A DNA stretch of 64,000 nt from Mycobacterium sp. 050128 (lineage in GTDB: Bacteria > Actinomycetota > Actinomycetes > Mycobacteriales > Mycobacteriaceae): assembly GCF_036409155.1 (NCBI RefSeq), contig NZ_JAZGLW010000001.1, forward strand, positions 434,001 to 498,000. The letters are read 5' to 3'. Made by a program: the position numbers and the translations under genes. Each line of letters opens with the position of its first letter. The first letter of the stretch is position 1. Below, in pieces: positions 1-10,843 of the stretch. A model generated the notes under the pieces. It worked only from the letters and a program-made list of their open reading frames with translations. It ran no database searches and was not told the origin of the DNA.

Positions 1-47
1 CACTCTGGCGTGACGCCCGGCGGTGGCGTGACGCCCGACGCCGAAAC

Positions 48-2899
<2,852 letters not shown>

Positions 2900-2930
2900 C
2901 TACCACGGCCTGGCTGCGTAGGCTAGGGGC

Positions 2931-3344
2931 GTGCGTGACCACCTCCCCCCGGGTTTGCCACCCGACCCCTTCGCGGACGACCCATGTGACCCGTCGGCGG
3001 CGCTGGACGCTGTCGAACCTGGACAACCGCTGGATCAACAAGAGCGGATGGCGGTAGAGGCGGACCTGGCCGATCTGGCCGTATACGAAGCCCTGTTGGC
3101 GCACAAGGGAATTCGTGGCCTCGTAGTGTGTTGCGACGAGTGTCAGCAAGACCACTACCACGACTGGGACATGCTGCGCGCCAACCTGCTGCAGCTGCTG
3201 ATCGACGGCACCGTCCGCCCGCACGAGCCTGCTTACGACCCCGAGCCGGACGCCTACGTCACGTGGGATTACTGCCGGGGGTACGCCGACGCCTCGCTCA
3301 ACGAAGCGACGTCAGACGCCGACGGATTCCACCGCCGCCACTGA
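2931..3344 (+). CDS. Rv3412-like conserved actinobacterial protein (DUF5319)
   Basis: A 137-residue acidic protein matching the conserved Rv3412 family. The GTG start follows AGGGG by a few bases. Residues about 65-75 hold CCDECQQDHYHDWD, a Cys/His-rich stretch that could bind metal, and the C-terminal half carries YVTWDYCRGYADA. There is no membrane segment or signal peptide. It diverges from guaB2 and converges on rsdA with a 17-bp gap. No biochemical function is established for the family; the Cys/His cluster next to the sigD locus makes a regulatory or redox role conceivable, but this is a guess. Confidence 0.85.
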   Translation: MRDHLPPGLPPDPFADDPCDPSAALDAVEPGQPLDQQERMAVEADLADLAVYEALLAHKGIRGLVVCCDECQQDHYHDWDMLRANLLQLLIDGTVRPHEPAYDPEPDAYVTWDYCRGYADASLNEATSDADGFHRRH

Positions 3345-3361
3345 GCGATTGCGCTTCCCGC

Positions 3362-4057
3362 TCAGGGCGATTTACGGGGCACCGAAGGGGTTGCGCTCGG
3401 GCTGATCGCCTTCGGGGACTGCGGAGCCGGCAGCACCACCGAGTTCGGCGCCGGCGCGGCGGGCGGCAGCGTCGCGTTCGGATCGCGCGAATCGACTTTC
3501 GCGTTCAGCAGATCGATCTCGTCCAACAATTCCTTGCGGCCGGCACTGTCGTTCATCGACGCAACGGTGCTGCTGACTTCCGCCAGCTGATCCTCGGCCT
3601 GGGTCCACTGCCCCTTGTCGATCAGTTGCTGCACCTTCGCCAAATCGGCCTTGGCGGACAACATGATCTGGTTCTGGTTGCTTCGCGGCTCGTCGAAGAA
3701 CATCGAGTGCAGGCCGTAGAGCGTTCCACCGGGACGCGCCTCGACCACCATGGCGCCGAAACCGCTGAGGGCGATCAACGTCGCCGCCACCGAGCCGATC
3801 GCCGCCAGGCCGCGCCGGCTACGCCGCTGCTCGACCATTCCGGCGCGCAGCGCCCCGACGGCCTCCTCCGGCGAGACCAGGGCGCTGGCCGGTGGCCACC
3901 GCAGGTCGTCGCGCCAATCCCCCAACAGTGCGGTGAGCGCGTCCTCGTTGGGATCGTCGACGTCGATCGGCGCGCGTTCGGCGAGCGCGTCGAGGAGCAG
4001 GTCGCTCCGGGTCAACTCGTCGAGCCCCGGTCGGTCCGTAAAACCAGATTCAGGCAT
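3362..4057 (-). CDS. rsdA: Anti-sigma-D factor RsdA
   Basis: Membrane-anchored anti-sigma factor that should hold SigD inactive until proteolysed. The cytoplasmic N-terminus carries the sigma-binding region (LLLDALAERAPIDVDDPNEDALTALLGDWRDDLRW), followed by one membrane segment (about residues 84-103, LAAIGSVAATLIALSGFGAMVV) and an extracytoplasmic Pro/Ala-rich tail. It lacks the zinc HxxxCxxC motif of many anti-sigma factors, as does M. tuberculosis RsdA (Rv3413c). I chose the ATG at 4057, which overlaps the sigD stop by eight bases; a TTG at 4072 is possible. At about 231 residues it is clearly shorter than the M. tuberculosis protein, mostly in the C-terminal tail. Confidence 0.9.
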   Translation of the reverse strand: MPESGFTDRPGLDELTRSDLLLDALAERAPIDVDDPNEDALTALLGDWRDDLRWPPASALVSPEEAVGALRAGMVEQRRSRRGLAAIGSVAATLIALSGFGAMVVEARPGGTLYGLHSMFFDEPRSNQNQIMLSAKADLAKVQQLIDKGQWTQAEDQLAEVSSTVASMNDSAGRKELLDEIDLLNAKVDSRDPNATLPPAAPAPNSVVLPAPQSPKAISPSATPSVPRKSP

Positions 4058-4688
4058 AGTCCCCCGCCGCAACCATCTCGGATTTGAGCCGCGACAAAGC
4101 TCGGTGTTGAGCCACCCGGACGGCTCCTGGTGTCGCGCCCACGGCGGCAGCGGTCTCTTCGGCAGACAGACCGACGACGACGCGAAGAATCAGAATCTCG
4201 CGCTGCTTGGCGGGCAGGATATCGAGTAATTCATTCATGCGGCTGACCGAATCGGCTTCGAGAGCCCGCTGCTCAGGGCCCGCCTCGGACGACCAGAGCT
4301 CGGGAACGGATTCGGAAGGGTAGGCGAGATCGCGACCGGCGGCGCGATGGGCGTCGGCCACCTTGTGCGCCGCAATGCCGTACAGAAAGGCCAGAAAGGG
4401 ACGTCCTCGATCGCGGTAGCGCGGCAGGGCTGTCAGTGTCGCCAAGCACACCTCCTGAGCCACATCGTCGGCTGTCAAGCCACCCCGCTCGACTGTGCCG
4501 ACTCGCGCCCTGCAATATCGCACCACTATCGGACGGATGGTCTCCAGCACCTCCCGTAGGGCGTTTCCGTCTCCCGCTACGGCTTCGGCAACCACAGCGT
4601 CGAGACGTTCCGCTTGAATTGTCATCGACGGCGGTATCTCCAACGTTACAAACGAGGCACATCGCGGGCTAACTCTCGCAATGACCAT
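4050..4688 (-). CDS. sigD: RNA polymerase ECF sigma factor SigD
   Basis: ECF-type sigma factor with region 2 (DDVAQEVCLATLTALPRYRDRGRPFLAFLYGIAAHKVADAHR) and region 4 (LPAKQREILILRVVVGLSAEETAAAVGATPGAVRVAQHRALSRLK), corresponding to Rv3414c. The open frame continues upstream to 4832, but homology to known SigD begins at the ATG at 4688, giving 212 residues as in M. tuberculosis. A further ATG at 4625 has a GGAG at longer spacing and could be used. It is the middle gene of an Rv3415c-sigD-rsdA operon, overlapping rsdA. In M. tuberculosis SigD controls a stationary-phase and starvation regulon; that role is assumed here from orthology. Confidence 0.94.
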   Translation of the reverse strand: MVIARVSPRCASFVTLEIPPSMTIQAERLDAVVAEAVAGDGNALREVLETIRPIVVRYCRARVGTVERGGLTADDVAQEVCLATLTALPRYRDRGRPFLAFLYGIAAHKVADAHRAAGRDLAYPSESVPELWSSEAGPEQRALEADSVSRMNELLDILPAKQREILILRVVVGLSAEETAAAVGATPGAVRVAQHRALSRLKSEMVAAGDYA

Positions 4689-4705
4689 AACGGCCGGAAG
4701 CCGTT

Positions 4706-5521
4706 TCAGCCGGAAGGCCAGGTTCCACCGGCGCGCCGCACCTGGCCTGCGCAGATATCCCGAATTTCGGCCAATTTCGGCCCCGAAATCGTGACGCTTT
4801 GGATATCGAACAGCAAGCAAGCCGAGGCCCAACGAAGGGGTATCAGGCCCAGACGGCCGGTGGCGTCCAGCGCGGCGTCGGCCACGGCGCGTGCGCGGTC
4901 CATCTCGCCGGCGCTACACAACGCGGCGGCGAGCACCACATCGCTCTTAACCCGGTGCCGCTCGGAGCGTCGCTCCATGGCTCGGGCGAGCTCGACGGCT
5001 GCCTCGGCATGACCGACCGCGACCGCGCCGTCACCGCTGGCCATCGCCAACTCGGCGGCCACCCAGCTCCGGCGCACCGGCAGCCGGTCCGGCACGCCCG
5101 CCGCCAACTCCGCGTCCGCGCGAGCCAACAACGTCGCCGCGGCAGCGAAACGGCCGACGCCCAATGCGTCGGCCGCCAATCCGATCAGCGCGTCGGCGCG
5201 GGCTTCGGGATCGGCGCCGGCCAGCGCGAGCGCACGACCGTCCCAGCCCCTTGCCCGCGCGTGCCAGCCGAGTTGGCGCAGAAACGATCCCTGCGTGCTG
5301 TGGGCCAACGAAACCAACCGGCCGGCCGGGCGGTCGCGGCGTAACACCGCCAGATCTCGGTAGGCGCTGCCGTAGCGGCCCTGCCCGCCGGCCGCGACGG
5401 CGCGCAACCAGAGTTCGCTCGGGGTCCTCGCCGCCGGCAGTGGCCAGAGGGCCGGCTGGTCGCCGAACGCGGCCGCGGCCAGCCTCGGCGCAATCATCGA
5501 AGTGTGACGAGTTTCAATCAC
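4706..5521 (-). CDS. Rv3415c-like TPR-type helical protein
   Basis: A 271-residue Ala-rich, helical protein in the same position as Rv3415c, 17 bp upstream of sigD and probably its operon partner. The sequence reads as repeated helical pairs (SAYRDLAVLRRDRPAGRLVS, ARADALIGLAADALGVGRFAAAA, AVGHAEAAVELARAMERR, VLAAALCSAGEMDRARAVADAAL), which resembles tetratricopeptide-like repeats and would fit a protein-protein interaction role. There is no signal peptide or membrane segment. The start is uncertain: GTG at 5521 or ATG at 5497 (263 residues), neither with a clear ribosome site. A link to SigD regulation is inference from linkage only. Confidence 0.82.
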   Translation of the reverse strand: MIETRHTSMIAPRLAAAAFGDQPALWPLPAARTPSELWLRAVAAGGQGRYGSAYRDLAVLRRDRPAGRLVSLAHSTQGSFLRQLGWHARARGWDGRALALAGADPEARADALIGLAADALGVGRFAAAATLLARADAELAAGVPDRLPVRRSWVAAELAMASGDGAVAVGHAEAAVELARAMERRSERHRVKSDVVLAAALCSAGEMDRARAVADAALDATGRLGLIPLRWASACLLFDIQSVTISGPKLAEIRDICAGQVRRAGGTWPSG

Positions 5522-5877
5522 GGTGATAGTAGTAAACAGTTCGTGCTGCTGATGTTACTGAAATGTTAATCACGATCATCTCTGTAATAAATGGCTTCGG
5601 GCCGCCCTCACGCTCTGAGCTGGGAAATCTCGGTTTGATCAAGCGCCTGGTAGCAGGCTTCTCCTACGCCAAATGCGTGGCTGATGAACGCAGAGTTAAT
5701 TCTGCTCCAACCTCTATATACTTTGTCACACTAAGGGCCTATTGACGTAAATTCACCGCCCCACCTAAGTTCTAGCAATGACGGGTAGTCATCGGTGACG
5801 CCACCCTTAAATCAGTTGCACACTCACTTTGCGAACCAAACCTCACTTGGGCGTGCCGTGCAGAGAGGGAACTAGCC
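5522..5877. promoter_or_regulatory. Divergent intergenic region, whiB3 promoter side
   Basis: A 356-bp gap between the Rv3415c-like gene and whiB3, noticeably richer in A/T than its flanks. No ORF with coding character was found. The whiB3 ATG at 5878 is preceded by AGAGAGGG at suitable spacing. The region must carry the promoters of whiB3 and of the Rv3415c-sigD-rsdA operon, but I could not assign -10/-35 boxes with confidence. Confidence 0.5.
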
Positions 5878-6186
5878 ATGCCACAGCCGGAGCAGCTACC
5901 TGGGCCCAACGCAGACATTTGGAGCTGGCAGCTGCAAGGACTGTGCCGCGGCGTCGACTCCTCGATGTTCTTTCACCCCGACGGGGAGCGTGGCCGGGCC
6001 CGCATGCAGCGTGAGCAGCGCGCCAAGGAGATGTGCCGGCAGTGCCCGGTGATCCAGCAGTGCCGCTCGCACGCACTCGATGTCGGTGAGCCGTACGGGG
6101 TTTGGGGCGGCCTGTCCGAATCCGAGCGCGACATGCTGCTCAAGGGTGACATCGGCCGCAACCGCGGCATCCGCCGCTCGGCCTGA
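5878..6186 (+). CDS. whiB3: Redox- and NO-responsive regulator WhiB3
   Basis: A 102-residue WhiB-family [4Fe-4S] protein. The four cluster ligands are C23, C53, C56 and C62 (LCRG, MCRQC, QQC), followed by the family turn GVWGG (residues 74-78) and a basic C-terminus (RNRGIRR) for DNA contact. WhiB3 (Rv3416) senses O2/NO and redox state, binds the principal sigma factor SigA and tunes lipid synthesis and virulence functions in M. tuberculosis. It has a good ribosome site (AGAGAGGG) and a long upstream region, and is transcribed alone. Its position beside the sigD operon is conserved with M. tuberculosis. Confidence 0.97.
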   Translation: MPQPEQLPGPNADIWSWQLQGLCRGVDSSMFFHPDGERGRARMQREQRAKEMCRQCPVIQQCRSHALDVGEPYGVWGGLSESERDMLLKGDIGRNRGIRRSA

Positions 6187-6250
6187 TCGACGGTCTCCGC
6201 CTAATCAAAGGGTCCGCGCCCTACGCTGGCCCGTCCATCGGACCCTGACG

Positions 6251-6763
6251 TCAGAAGTCCACATCGCCACGTCCTTGCGCTGCCGGCCGCATCGAGCCCG
6301 CCGCGACATACGCGAGTGACAGCACGAGCACAGCGAATTTGATCAGCGCTGCGGTCCGCGCGTGCCGTGCATTCTCCGCGACGCGGGTGCCGTGGAGCAC
6401 GTTGAGCAGCGAGACGCCCTCGACGGCGTCGCCGGCGACGGCAACACCCACGACCACGGGCAGGCCGACCGGGTGGCCACACCGCCTGCGGGTGCGTTCC
6501 ACCAGCAGGGCCAACAGGTTGCCGTAGGTTGCCATGTAGCCGAAATCCAGCCAGGTCGATATCCGTGCGGCACGCTGACCGTCGGCGCCCCAGCGGGCCA
6601 TGATGGCCTCGGCTCGAGAAGCGTTGCCGGCCAACTCAAATGGGATGATCCCTGGGCCGCCGGTCGCACGCATGCGCCGTTCCAGCACCAGCATCAGCGC
6701 GGTCGCGCCGGCGAAGGCGATCGTCGAGGCCCCGATGCGCTGGGTAAGGGTGTGGCTCCTCAT
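6251..6763 (-). CDS. Small membrane protein of unknown function
   Basis: A 170-residue protein with about four hydrophobic segments (GASTIAFAGATALMLVL, FGYMATYGNLLALLV, LPVVVGVAVAGDAVEGVSLLNVL, LIKFAVLVLSLAYVAAG). The ATG at 6763 has AAGGTGA six bases upstream and is preferred over the TTG just before it. The arrangement, with polar loops bearing RWGADGQRAARISTWLDF, resembles uncharacterised actinobacterial membrane proteins; I do not recognise a named family. It is divergent from the SodC-like lipoprotein gene with only about 50 bp between starts, so the two may share regulation. Not part of the M. tuberculosis whiB3-groEL1 interval, so probably accessory. Confidence 0.75.
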   Translation of the reverse strand: MRSHTLTQRIGASTIAFAGATALMLVLERRMRATGGPGIIPFELAGNASRAEAIMARWGADGQRAARISTWLDFGYMATYGNLLALLVERTRRRCGHPVGLPVVVGVAVAGDAVEGVSLLNVLHGTRVAENARHARTAALIKFAVLVLSLAYVAAGSMRPAAQGRGDVDF

Positions 6764-6813
6764 CAAGGTTCACCTTCGTTTCGGCGCCCGCCGAGACGGG
6801 TAGTTCCCGGCCT

Positions 6814-7542
6814 ATGAATAACCGCGTATCCTTCGCCGTCGCGGCGCTGACCGCAACCATGGCTGCGCTGGCCGCATGCGCGAATCAGCAGGGCAACCAG
6901 GCCGCCACGTCGTCGTCCAGCGCGCCGCCCGGCACGGAACGGTTCACCACGCAGCTGAAGAGCGCCGACGGGACCCAGGTCGGCACCGCCACCATCGATT
7001 TCGCGAGCGGCTACGCGACGGTGACCGTGGAAACCGGCCCCAACCAGGTGCTGACTCCCGGTTTCCACGCGCTGATGGTCCACGCGGTCGGCAAATGCGA
7101 TGCGCCGGACTTCGAATCGGCTGGCAGCGTCTACCAGGCGGCCGATCACACCGGTTTTCCGGCCAGCGGTGACCTGACCGCATTGCAGGTGCGCTCCGAT
7201 GGCTCGGCGAAACTCGTCACCACCACCAACTTGCTGACCGCTGCGAACCTGCGGAGCAGTTCGGGTTCAGCGTTGATCCTGCACCAAACTGCGGACAATC
7301 TGAGCGCTGCCCCGACCGATGAGTCCAACAAGCGGGTGGCCTGCGGTGTGATTGCCGCGCCGTCTGCGTCGTCGACCTCGCCCACCACGACGACGAGCAG
7401 CGTGACGACGGTGACCACCACCGCCGTCGTGCCCTCGCCGTCGGTCAGCACGAGCACCGTCACGGTCACTACCAGCACGCCGACCATCAACACCGTGCCG
7501 ACCACGACGACTCAGCCCACTCTTCCGCCGGGCGCGCACTGA
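6814..7542 (+). CDS. Degenerate Cu/Zn superoxide-dismutase-like lipoprotein
   Basis: A 242-residue exported protein with a lipobox ending at C22 (MAALAAC). Residues about 45-185 align with mycobacterial Sod[43 protein letters not shown], and a C-terminal KRVACGVI whose cysteine can pair with that of GKC. Compared with SodC, the first histidine of the copper HxH motif is Met here, and the GGHYH segment carrying further ligands is replaced by SVYQ; the second histidine and the later HQTADN histidine remain. It may therefore bind copper differently or not act as a dismutase. Residues about 190-242 are a Ser/Thr/Pro-rich tail that could be glycosylated. Confidence 0.85.
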   Translation: MNNRVSFAVAALTATMAALAACANQQGNQAATSSSSAPPGTERFTTQLKSADGTQVGTATIDFASGYATVTVETGPNQVLTPGFHALMVHAVGKCDAPDFESAGSVYQAADHTGFPASGDLTALQVRSDGSAKLVTTTNLLTAANLRSSSGSALILHQTADNLSAAPTDESNKRVACGVIAAPSASSTSPTTTTSSVTTVTTTAVVPSPSVSTSTVTVTTSTPTINTVPTTTTQPTLPPGAH

Positions 7543-7615
7543 GACGCTCACGACCGGGACCGGGTCGAGACCGCACGTTGGATCGTCGACGGTACCGTCG
7601 TCGCGTGCCACTCTT

Positions 7616-8110
7616 GTGCCCGCCGTGCTCACGCACCTACAAAGAGGCATGACCACACACGACGCCGGCGGTGACGGGGCGCCCACCGAGGGCACCGTGA
7701 CCGTCATGGAAACCGGCAGGGGAACTTACACCCAGCAGATCAGCGCCGGGCGCCACGAACTCCTCGCCGACGAGCCGGCGCCGGTCGGCGACGACGCCGG
7801 GCCGACACCGTACGACCTGCTGCTGGCCGCGCTCGGTTCGTGCACATCCATGACCATCCGGATGTACGCCAACCGTAAGGGTTGGCCGCTGGAGCGGGTC
7901 CGAATCACGTTGCGGCACTCGCGCATTCACGCGAAAGACTGCGCCGAATGCGAAACCGCCGTCGGATTCATCGACCAGATCGACCGGCGGATCGAGCTGA
8001 CCGGCGACCTCGACGAATCGCAACGAGATCGGCTATTGCAGATGGCCGAGCGCTGCCCCGTCCACCAGACCCTCACCTCGGAGGTCCGGGTCACGACTTC
8101 TCTGGAGTGA
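7616..8110 (+). CDS. OsmC/Ohr-family peroxide-reducing protein
   Basis: A 164-residue OsmC-fold protein. The two redox cysteines sit in [20 protein letters not shown] and [15 protein letters not shown], the usual positions for a thiol-dependent hydroperoxide reductase. [14 protein letters not shown] is the family signature. It would detoxify organic or inorganic peroxides in the cytosol; the substrate cannot be read from sequence. The annotated GTG start at 7616 adds 11 residues before an ATG at 7649; neither start has a well-spaced Shine-Dalgarno. It follows the SodC-like gene by about 70 bp on the same strand, forming a plausible oxidative-stress pair, and abuts the convergent F420 enzyme. 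Confidence 0.9.
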   Translation: MPAVLTHLQRGMTTHDAGGDGAPTEGTVTVMETGRGTYTQQISAGRHELLADEPAPVGDDAGPTPYDLLLAALGSCTSMTIRMYANRKGWPLERVRITLRHSRIHAKDCAECETAVGFIDQIDRRIELTGDLDESQRDRLLQMAERCPVHQTLTSEVRVTTSLE

Positions 8111-9028
8111 TTACGCGTCGACCAGAGGCCGCAGCGCCTCGCCCACCTTCGTGATCACGCCGGGCGTGTAGCCATGGGTGGGCAGGTTGACGATCACGCC
8201 GTCGACGCCCACGTCGAGCACCCGGCGCTTGATTTGATCGGCTACCTGGTCCGCAGTGCCGATGACCGCCCGGCCACCGAGCGCCTCGCCAATGTCGGCG
8301 GGCGCGCCGTCGAGCACCACCGTCAGCAACGTGCTGGTCTCCAAAGTTGCTGGTTCGCGATCGATTTCGGCGCAGCGTTGCCGCAGTACCTCGAGCTTGT
8401 GGGGCAGCGCATCGATGTCGGCAATGAGGTTGAGGTGGTCGGCGTAGCGGGCTGCCAGCCGGAAGGTCTTCTTCTCGCCGCTGCCGCCGAGCATGACCGG
8501 GATGTGGTCGCGGTAGCGGGGCTCGTTGATCGCGCTCTCGGTGTGATACCACTTCCCGTCGAAGGTGGGTCGCTCGCCGTGCAGCATCGGCACGATGATC
8601 TGCAGCGCTTCGTCGAGTTTTTCGAAGCGTTCGGTGAACGTGCCGAAGTCGAATCCCAGCTGCTGGTGTTCCAGTTCGAACCAGCCCGCCCCGATACCGA
8701 GAATCGCGCGCCCGGCGCTGACGACGTCCAGCGTCGTGATCGCCTTGGCCAGCAGGGTCGGGTTGCGATAGGTATTGCCGGTCACCAGCGTCGAGAGCTG
8801 CACCCGTTCGGTCGCCGTGGCCAGCGCTCCCAGCGCGGTGTAGGCCTCCAGCATGGGCTCGTCGGGCTCGCCCAATCCCGGCAGCTGATAGAAGTGGTCC
8901 ATCAGCAGAACGGTGTCGAATCCGGCGGCCTCGGCCTCGGCGGCCTGCGCCTTGACCGCGGGAAACAGCTCGGCCACCGGCGTGCCATAGGAAAAGTTCG
9001 GGATCTGCAATCCAAGTCTGATAGTCAC
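8111..9028 (-). CDS. LLM-class F420-dependent oxidoreductase
   Basis: A 305-residue luciferase-like (beta/alpha)8 flavin/F420 enzyme. The start MTIRLGLQIPNFSYG, the segment LSTLVTGNTYRNPTLLAKAITTLDVVSAGRAILGIGAGW and ENLEF-type helices are typical of the TIGR03560-like mycobacterial group that reduces or oxidises substrates with coenzyme F420. GTG start preceded by AGGAG at short spacing. The substrate is unknown. It converges tail to tail with OsmC and is read in the same direction as the methyltransferase/MetF-like genes upstream, from which it is separated by about 45 bp, so it could be co-transcribed with them. Confidence 0.9.
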   Translation of the reverse strand: MTIRLGLQIPNFSYGTPVAELFPAVKAQAAEAEAAGFDTVLLMDHFYQLPGLGEPDEPMLEAYTALGALATATERVQLSTLVTGNTYRNPTLLAKAITTLDVVSAGRAILGIGAGWFELEHQQLGFDFGTFTERFEKLDEALQIIVPMLHGERPTFDGKWYHTESAINEPRYRDHIPVMLGGSGEKKTFRLAARYADHLNLIADIDALPHKLEVLRQRCAEIDREPATLETSTLLTVVLDGAPADIGEALGGRAVIGTADQVADQIKRRVLDVGVDGVIVNLPTHGYTPGVITKVGEALRPLVDA

Positions 9029-9074
9029 GCTCTCCTACAACGACACGGACCGGGCATTGCATTCCGGACCACTG

Positions 9075-9830
9075 TCAGGCGCGGCGCAGCACCAGCAATT
9101 CGCCGGTGAGCTTGCCGTCGGCCAGCAGGTCGCCGATGGCCGAACTCTGACGCTCGGCCAGCCGCCACACCTCGGTGTGCCCGTACCGCTCGCTGAGCGC
9201 CCTCTCCACGGTGTCGACGCGCCGATTCCACTCCTGGGGTATGGCGGGCAGACCCGAAGTCCCCGTCCACTGCTCGACCTTCAGCCCGGATCTGTCTATC
9301 AGGCCGAGCAGGTTATCGGATGTCGGAAAGTGGTTCCCCTCAAGCTGATTGGACGCATCCTCGTGGTGCGCGACGAACGCGAGCAACCCGATACTGCCGC
9401 CGGCCCGCACGCTGCGACGTAGTTCCTCGAGCACCGCGAGTTGATTCGGCGTCGTGCACAACACCCCCAATGACCAAGCGGCGTCGAATGTTTCGTTCGG
9501 CCACGGCAACGTGGCCCCATCCGCACAGACCACCGGATAGCCGAACAGCTTTCGGGCAGCGCGGCAGGCGCCGACTGCCGGCTCTGCGAGCACCGGGTGC
9601 ACCGAACACGATTGCGCCGCATAGGCGGCGGGACCCCCGACACCCGCCCCGGAGTCCAACAACCGCGCGCCCGGCCGCAGCCCCATCTGCTCGATCAGCC
9701 AGTCCAGAGCCGCGGGGCTGCCGCTGCCCCGGCACCCCGCGGGCACGTGATATTGCGGGCCAAGGTCCGCCGCGACCTGCGCCGTCCATTCCGCAACCGT
9801 GTCGAACTCGGCCTCCATCGCCTCGCTCAC
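9075..9830 (-). CDS. Class I SAM-dependent methyltransferase
   Basis: A 251-residue Rossmann-fold methyltransferase. Motif I is LLDSGAGVGGPAAYAA (about residues 55-70), followed by acidic and motif II/III strands (PVVCADGATLPWPNETFDAAWSLGVLC). The open frame extends far upstream, but homology and signals place the start at GTG 9830: it overlaps the TGA of the preceding MetF-like gene as GTGA and has GGAGG about four bases upstream. Translational coupling to a MetV/MetF-type protein hints at one-carbon or methyl transfer on a shared substrate, which is inference. Closest in style to ubiquinone/sterol-type small-molecule methyltransferases, but the acceptor is unknown. Confidence 0.87.
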   Translation of the reverse strand: MSEAMEAEFDTVAEWTAQVAADLGPQYHVPAGCRGSGSPAALDWLIEQMGLRPGARLLDSGAGVGGPAAYAAQSCSVHPVLAEPAVGACRAARKLFGYPVVCADGATLPWPNETFDAAWSLGVLCTTPNQLAVLEELRRSVRAGGSIGLLAFVAHHEDASNQLEGNHFPTSDNLLGLIDRSGLKVEQWTGTSGLPAIPQEWNRRVDTVERALSERYGHTEVWRLAERQSSAIGDLLADGKLTGELLVLRRA

Positions 9831-10807
9831 AGCGCCTCCGCTCGGATCAGGCGGCCGACCTCGGCTTTGATTTCGGCGCCCACCCGGCCACCCGAGGCCG
9901 ATGCGAGGCCGGAGACGTTGACGCCTTGCACGCCCTCGATGGCAAGCAGAGCGCGCGCCTCCTCGACCGCCGCGGCGATCCCGGCCGCCACCGGATCGGC
10001 CGCGTCGAGCACTTGCTCGGTCACGTTTTCGTCGAGTTCGAGACCGGGCAGCCCTTGTAGCACCGCCGCCGAAACGCTGTCGGTGAACACCGCGACGGCG
10101 GCGATCACCGGGATCGACAGACCCACCGACGTTGCCGCGGCCATGAACTCGGCAATCATTTTCGGAAACGGAACGTGGTTGAGCACCGCCAGACTCGCGC
10201 CCGCGCGTTGCTTCTGCATCAGGCGATCGGGGCGGGCGTGAATGGGCGGCGCGCTCGGTGTCTCGGGTACCGCCGCGATCATCCCCACCGAGGCGGCCAG
10301 GGACACCAGCCTTGGCCCGTCGAGATCGAAGGTCTGCGTGACGTCCGGCCGCACGTCGTAACCGCGTCCGTCCCCCGTCACACACAGCACCGTTTCCACG
10401 CCGATGGTGCGCAGCCCCCGGAGTTCCTGCTCGAGTACCACGCGGTTGCGGTCCCGGCACGACAGCGTGATCCAGGGCGTGACGCCGGCGTCCAGCAAGA
10501 GCGACCCCATCAGCGTGGGCGGGAAGTCCGGTTTGTTCTGATGCTCGCCGACCAGGACCGCGTCACACCCGGAAGCGAGGGCCGCGGCCGTCGCCGCAAT
10601 ATCGTTGCGGTCGAACGGGGTAGCGCTGAAGTCGGTCAACACCAGCGGCGCGCGGACCGGTCGCGGTGCCCGCTCGGCTCCCGACCAGGGCACGACGTCG
10701 ACGAACGCGCAATCGCCGGGGCGCATTTCGCACTGACCGTCCGGCCGCACCCCGCCACAGGGACCGAACTCCATGCGCTTCGGGCAGTCCGACTCCGTCG
10801 ATGTCAC
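9827..10807 (-). CDS. MetF-like methylenetetrahydrofolate reductase-family protein with MetV-type Cys motif
   Basis: A 326-residue protein with an N-terminal Cys-rich motif (CPKRMEFGPCGG..GQCE..GDC; C8, C17, C26, C33) of the MTHFR C-terminal-domain/MetV type, followed by a MetF-like TIM barrel (GCDAVLVGEHQNKPDFPP, ETVLCVTGDGRG, RLMQKQRAGASLAVLNHVPFP). In acetogens MetV and MetF are separate subunits; here a reduced MetV-like segment is fused to the barrel. It may bind FAD/folate and zinc or an iron-sulfur cluster. The GTG at 10807 is preferred; a TTG at 10840 would add 11 residues. Coupled to the downstream methyltransferase and just downstream of an FAD monooxygenase, so the three may process one methylated substrate. 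Confidence 0.82.
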   Translation of the reverse strand: MTSTESDCPKRMEFGPCGGVRPDGQCEMRPGDCAFVDVVPWSGAERAPRPVRAPLVLTDFSATPFDRNDIAATAAALASGCDAVLVGEHQNKPDFPPTLMGSLLLDAGVTPWITLSCRDRNRVVLEQELRGLRTIGVETVLCVTGDGRGYDVRPDVTQTFDLDGPRLVSLAASVGMIAAVPETPSAPPIHARPDRLMQKQRAGASLAVLNHVPFPKMIAEFMAAATSVGLSIPVIAAVAVFTDSVSAAVLQGLPGLELDENVTEQVLDAADPVAAGIAAAVEEARALLAIEGVQGVNVSGLASASGGRVGAEIKAEVGRLIRAEAL

Positions 10808-10843
10808 TGCGGACGTGTACCCCGCCGCGGACGTCGGCAAGCG

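Noticed and set aside
1..47. Feature at the left edge
   Set aside because: Only a short duplicated GGCGTGACGCCCG-type sequence is present after the guaB3 stop; too short to call anything.
9075..10460. 461-residue version of the methyltransferase
   Set aside because: The upstream part is a shadow of the MetF-like gene; a ribosome site and GTGA overlap support the GTG at 9830.
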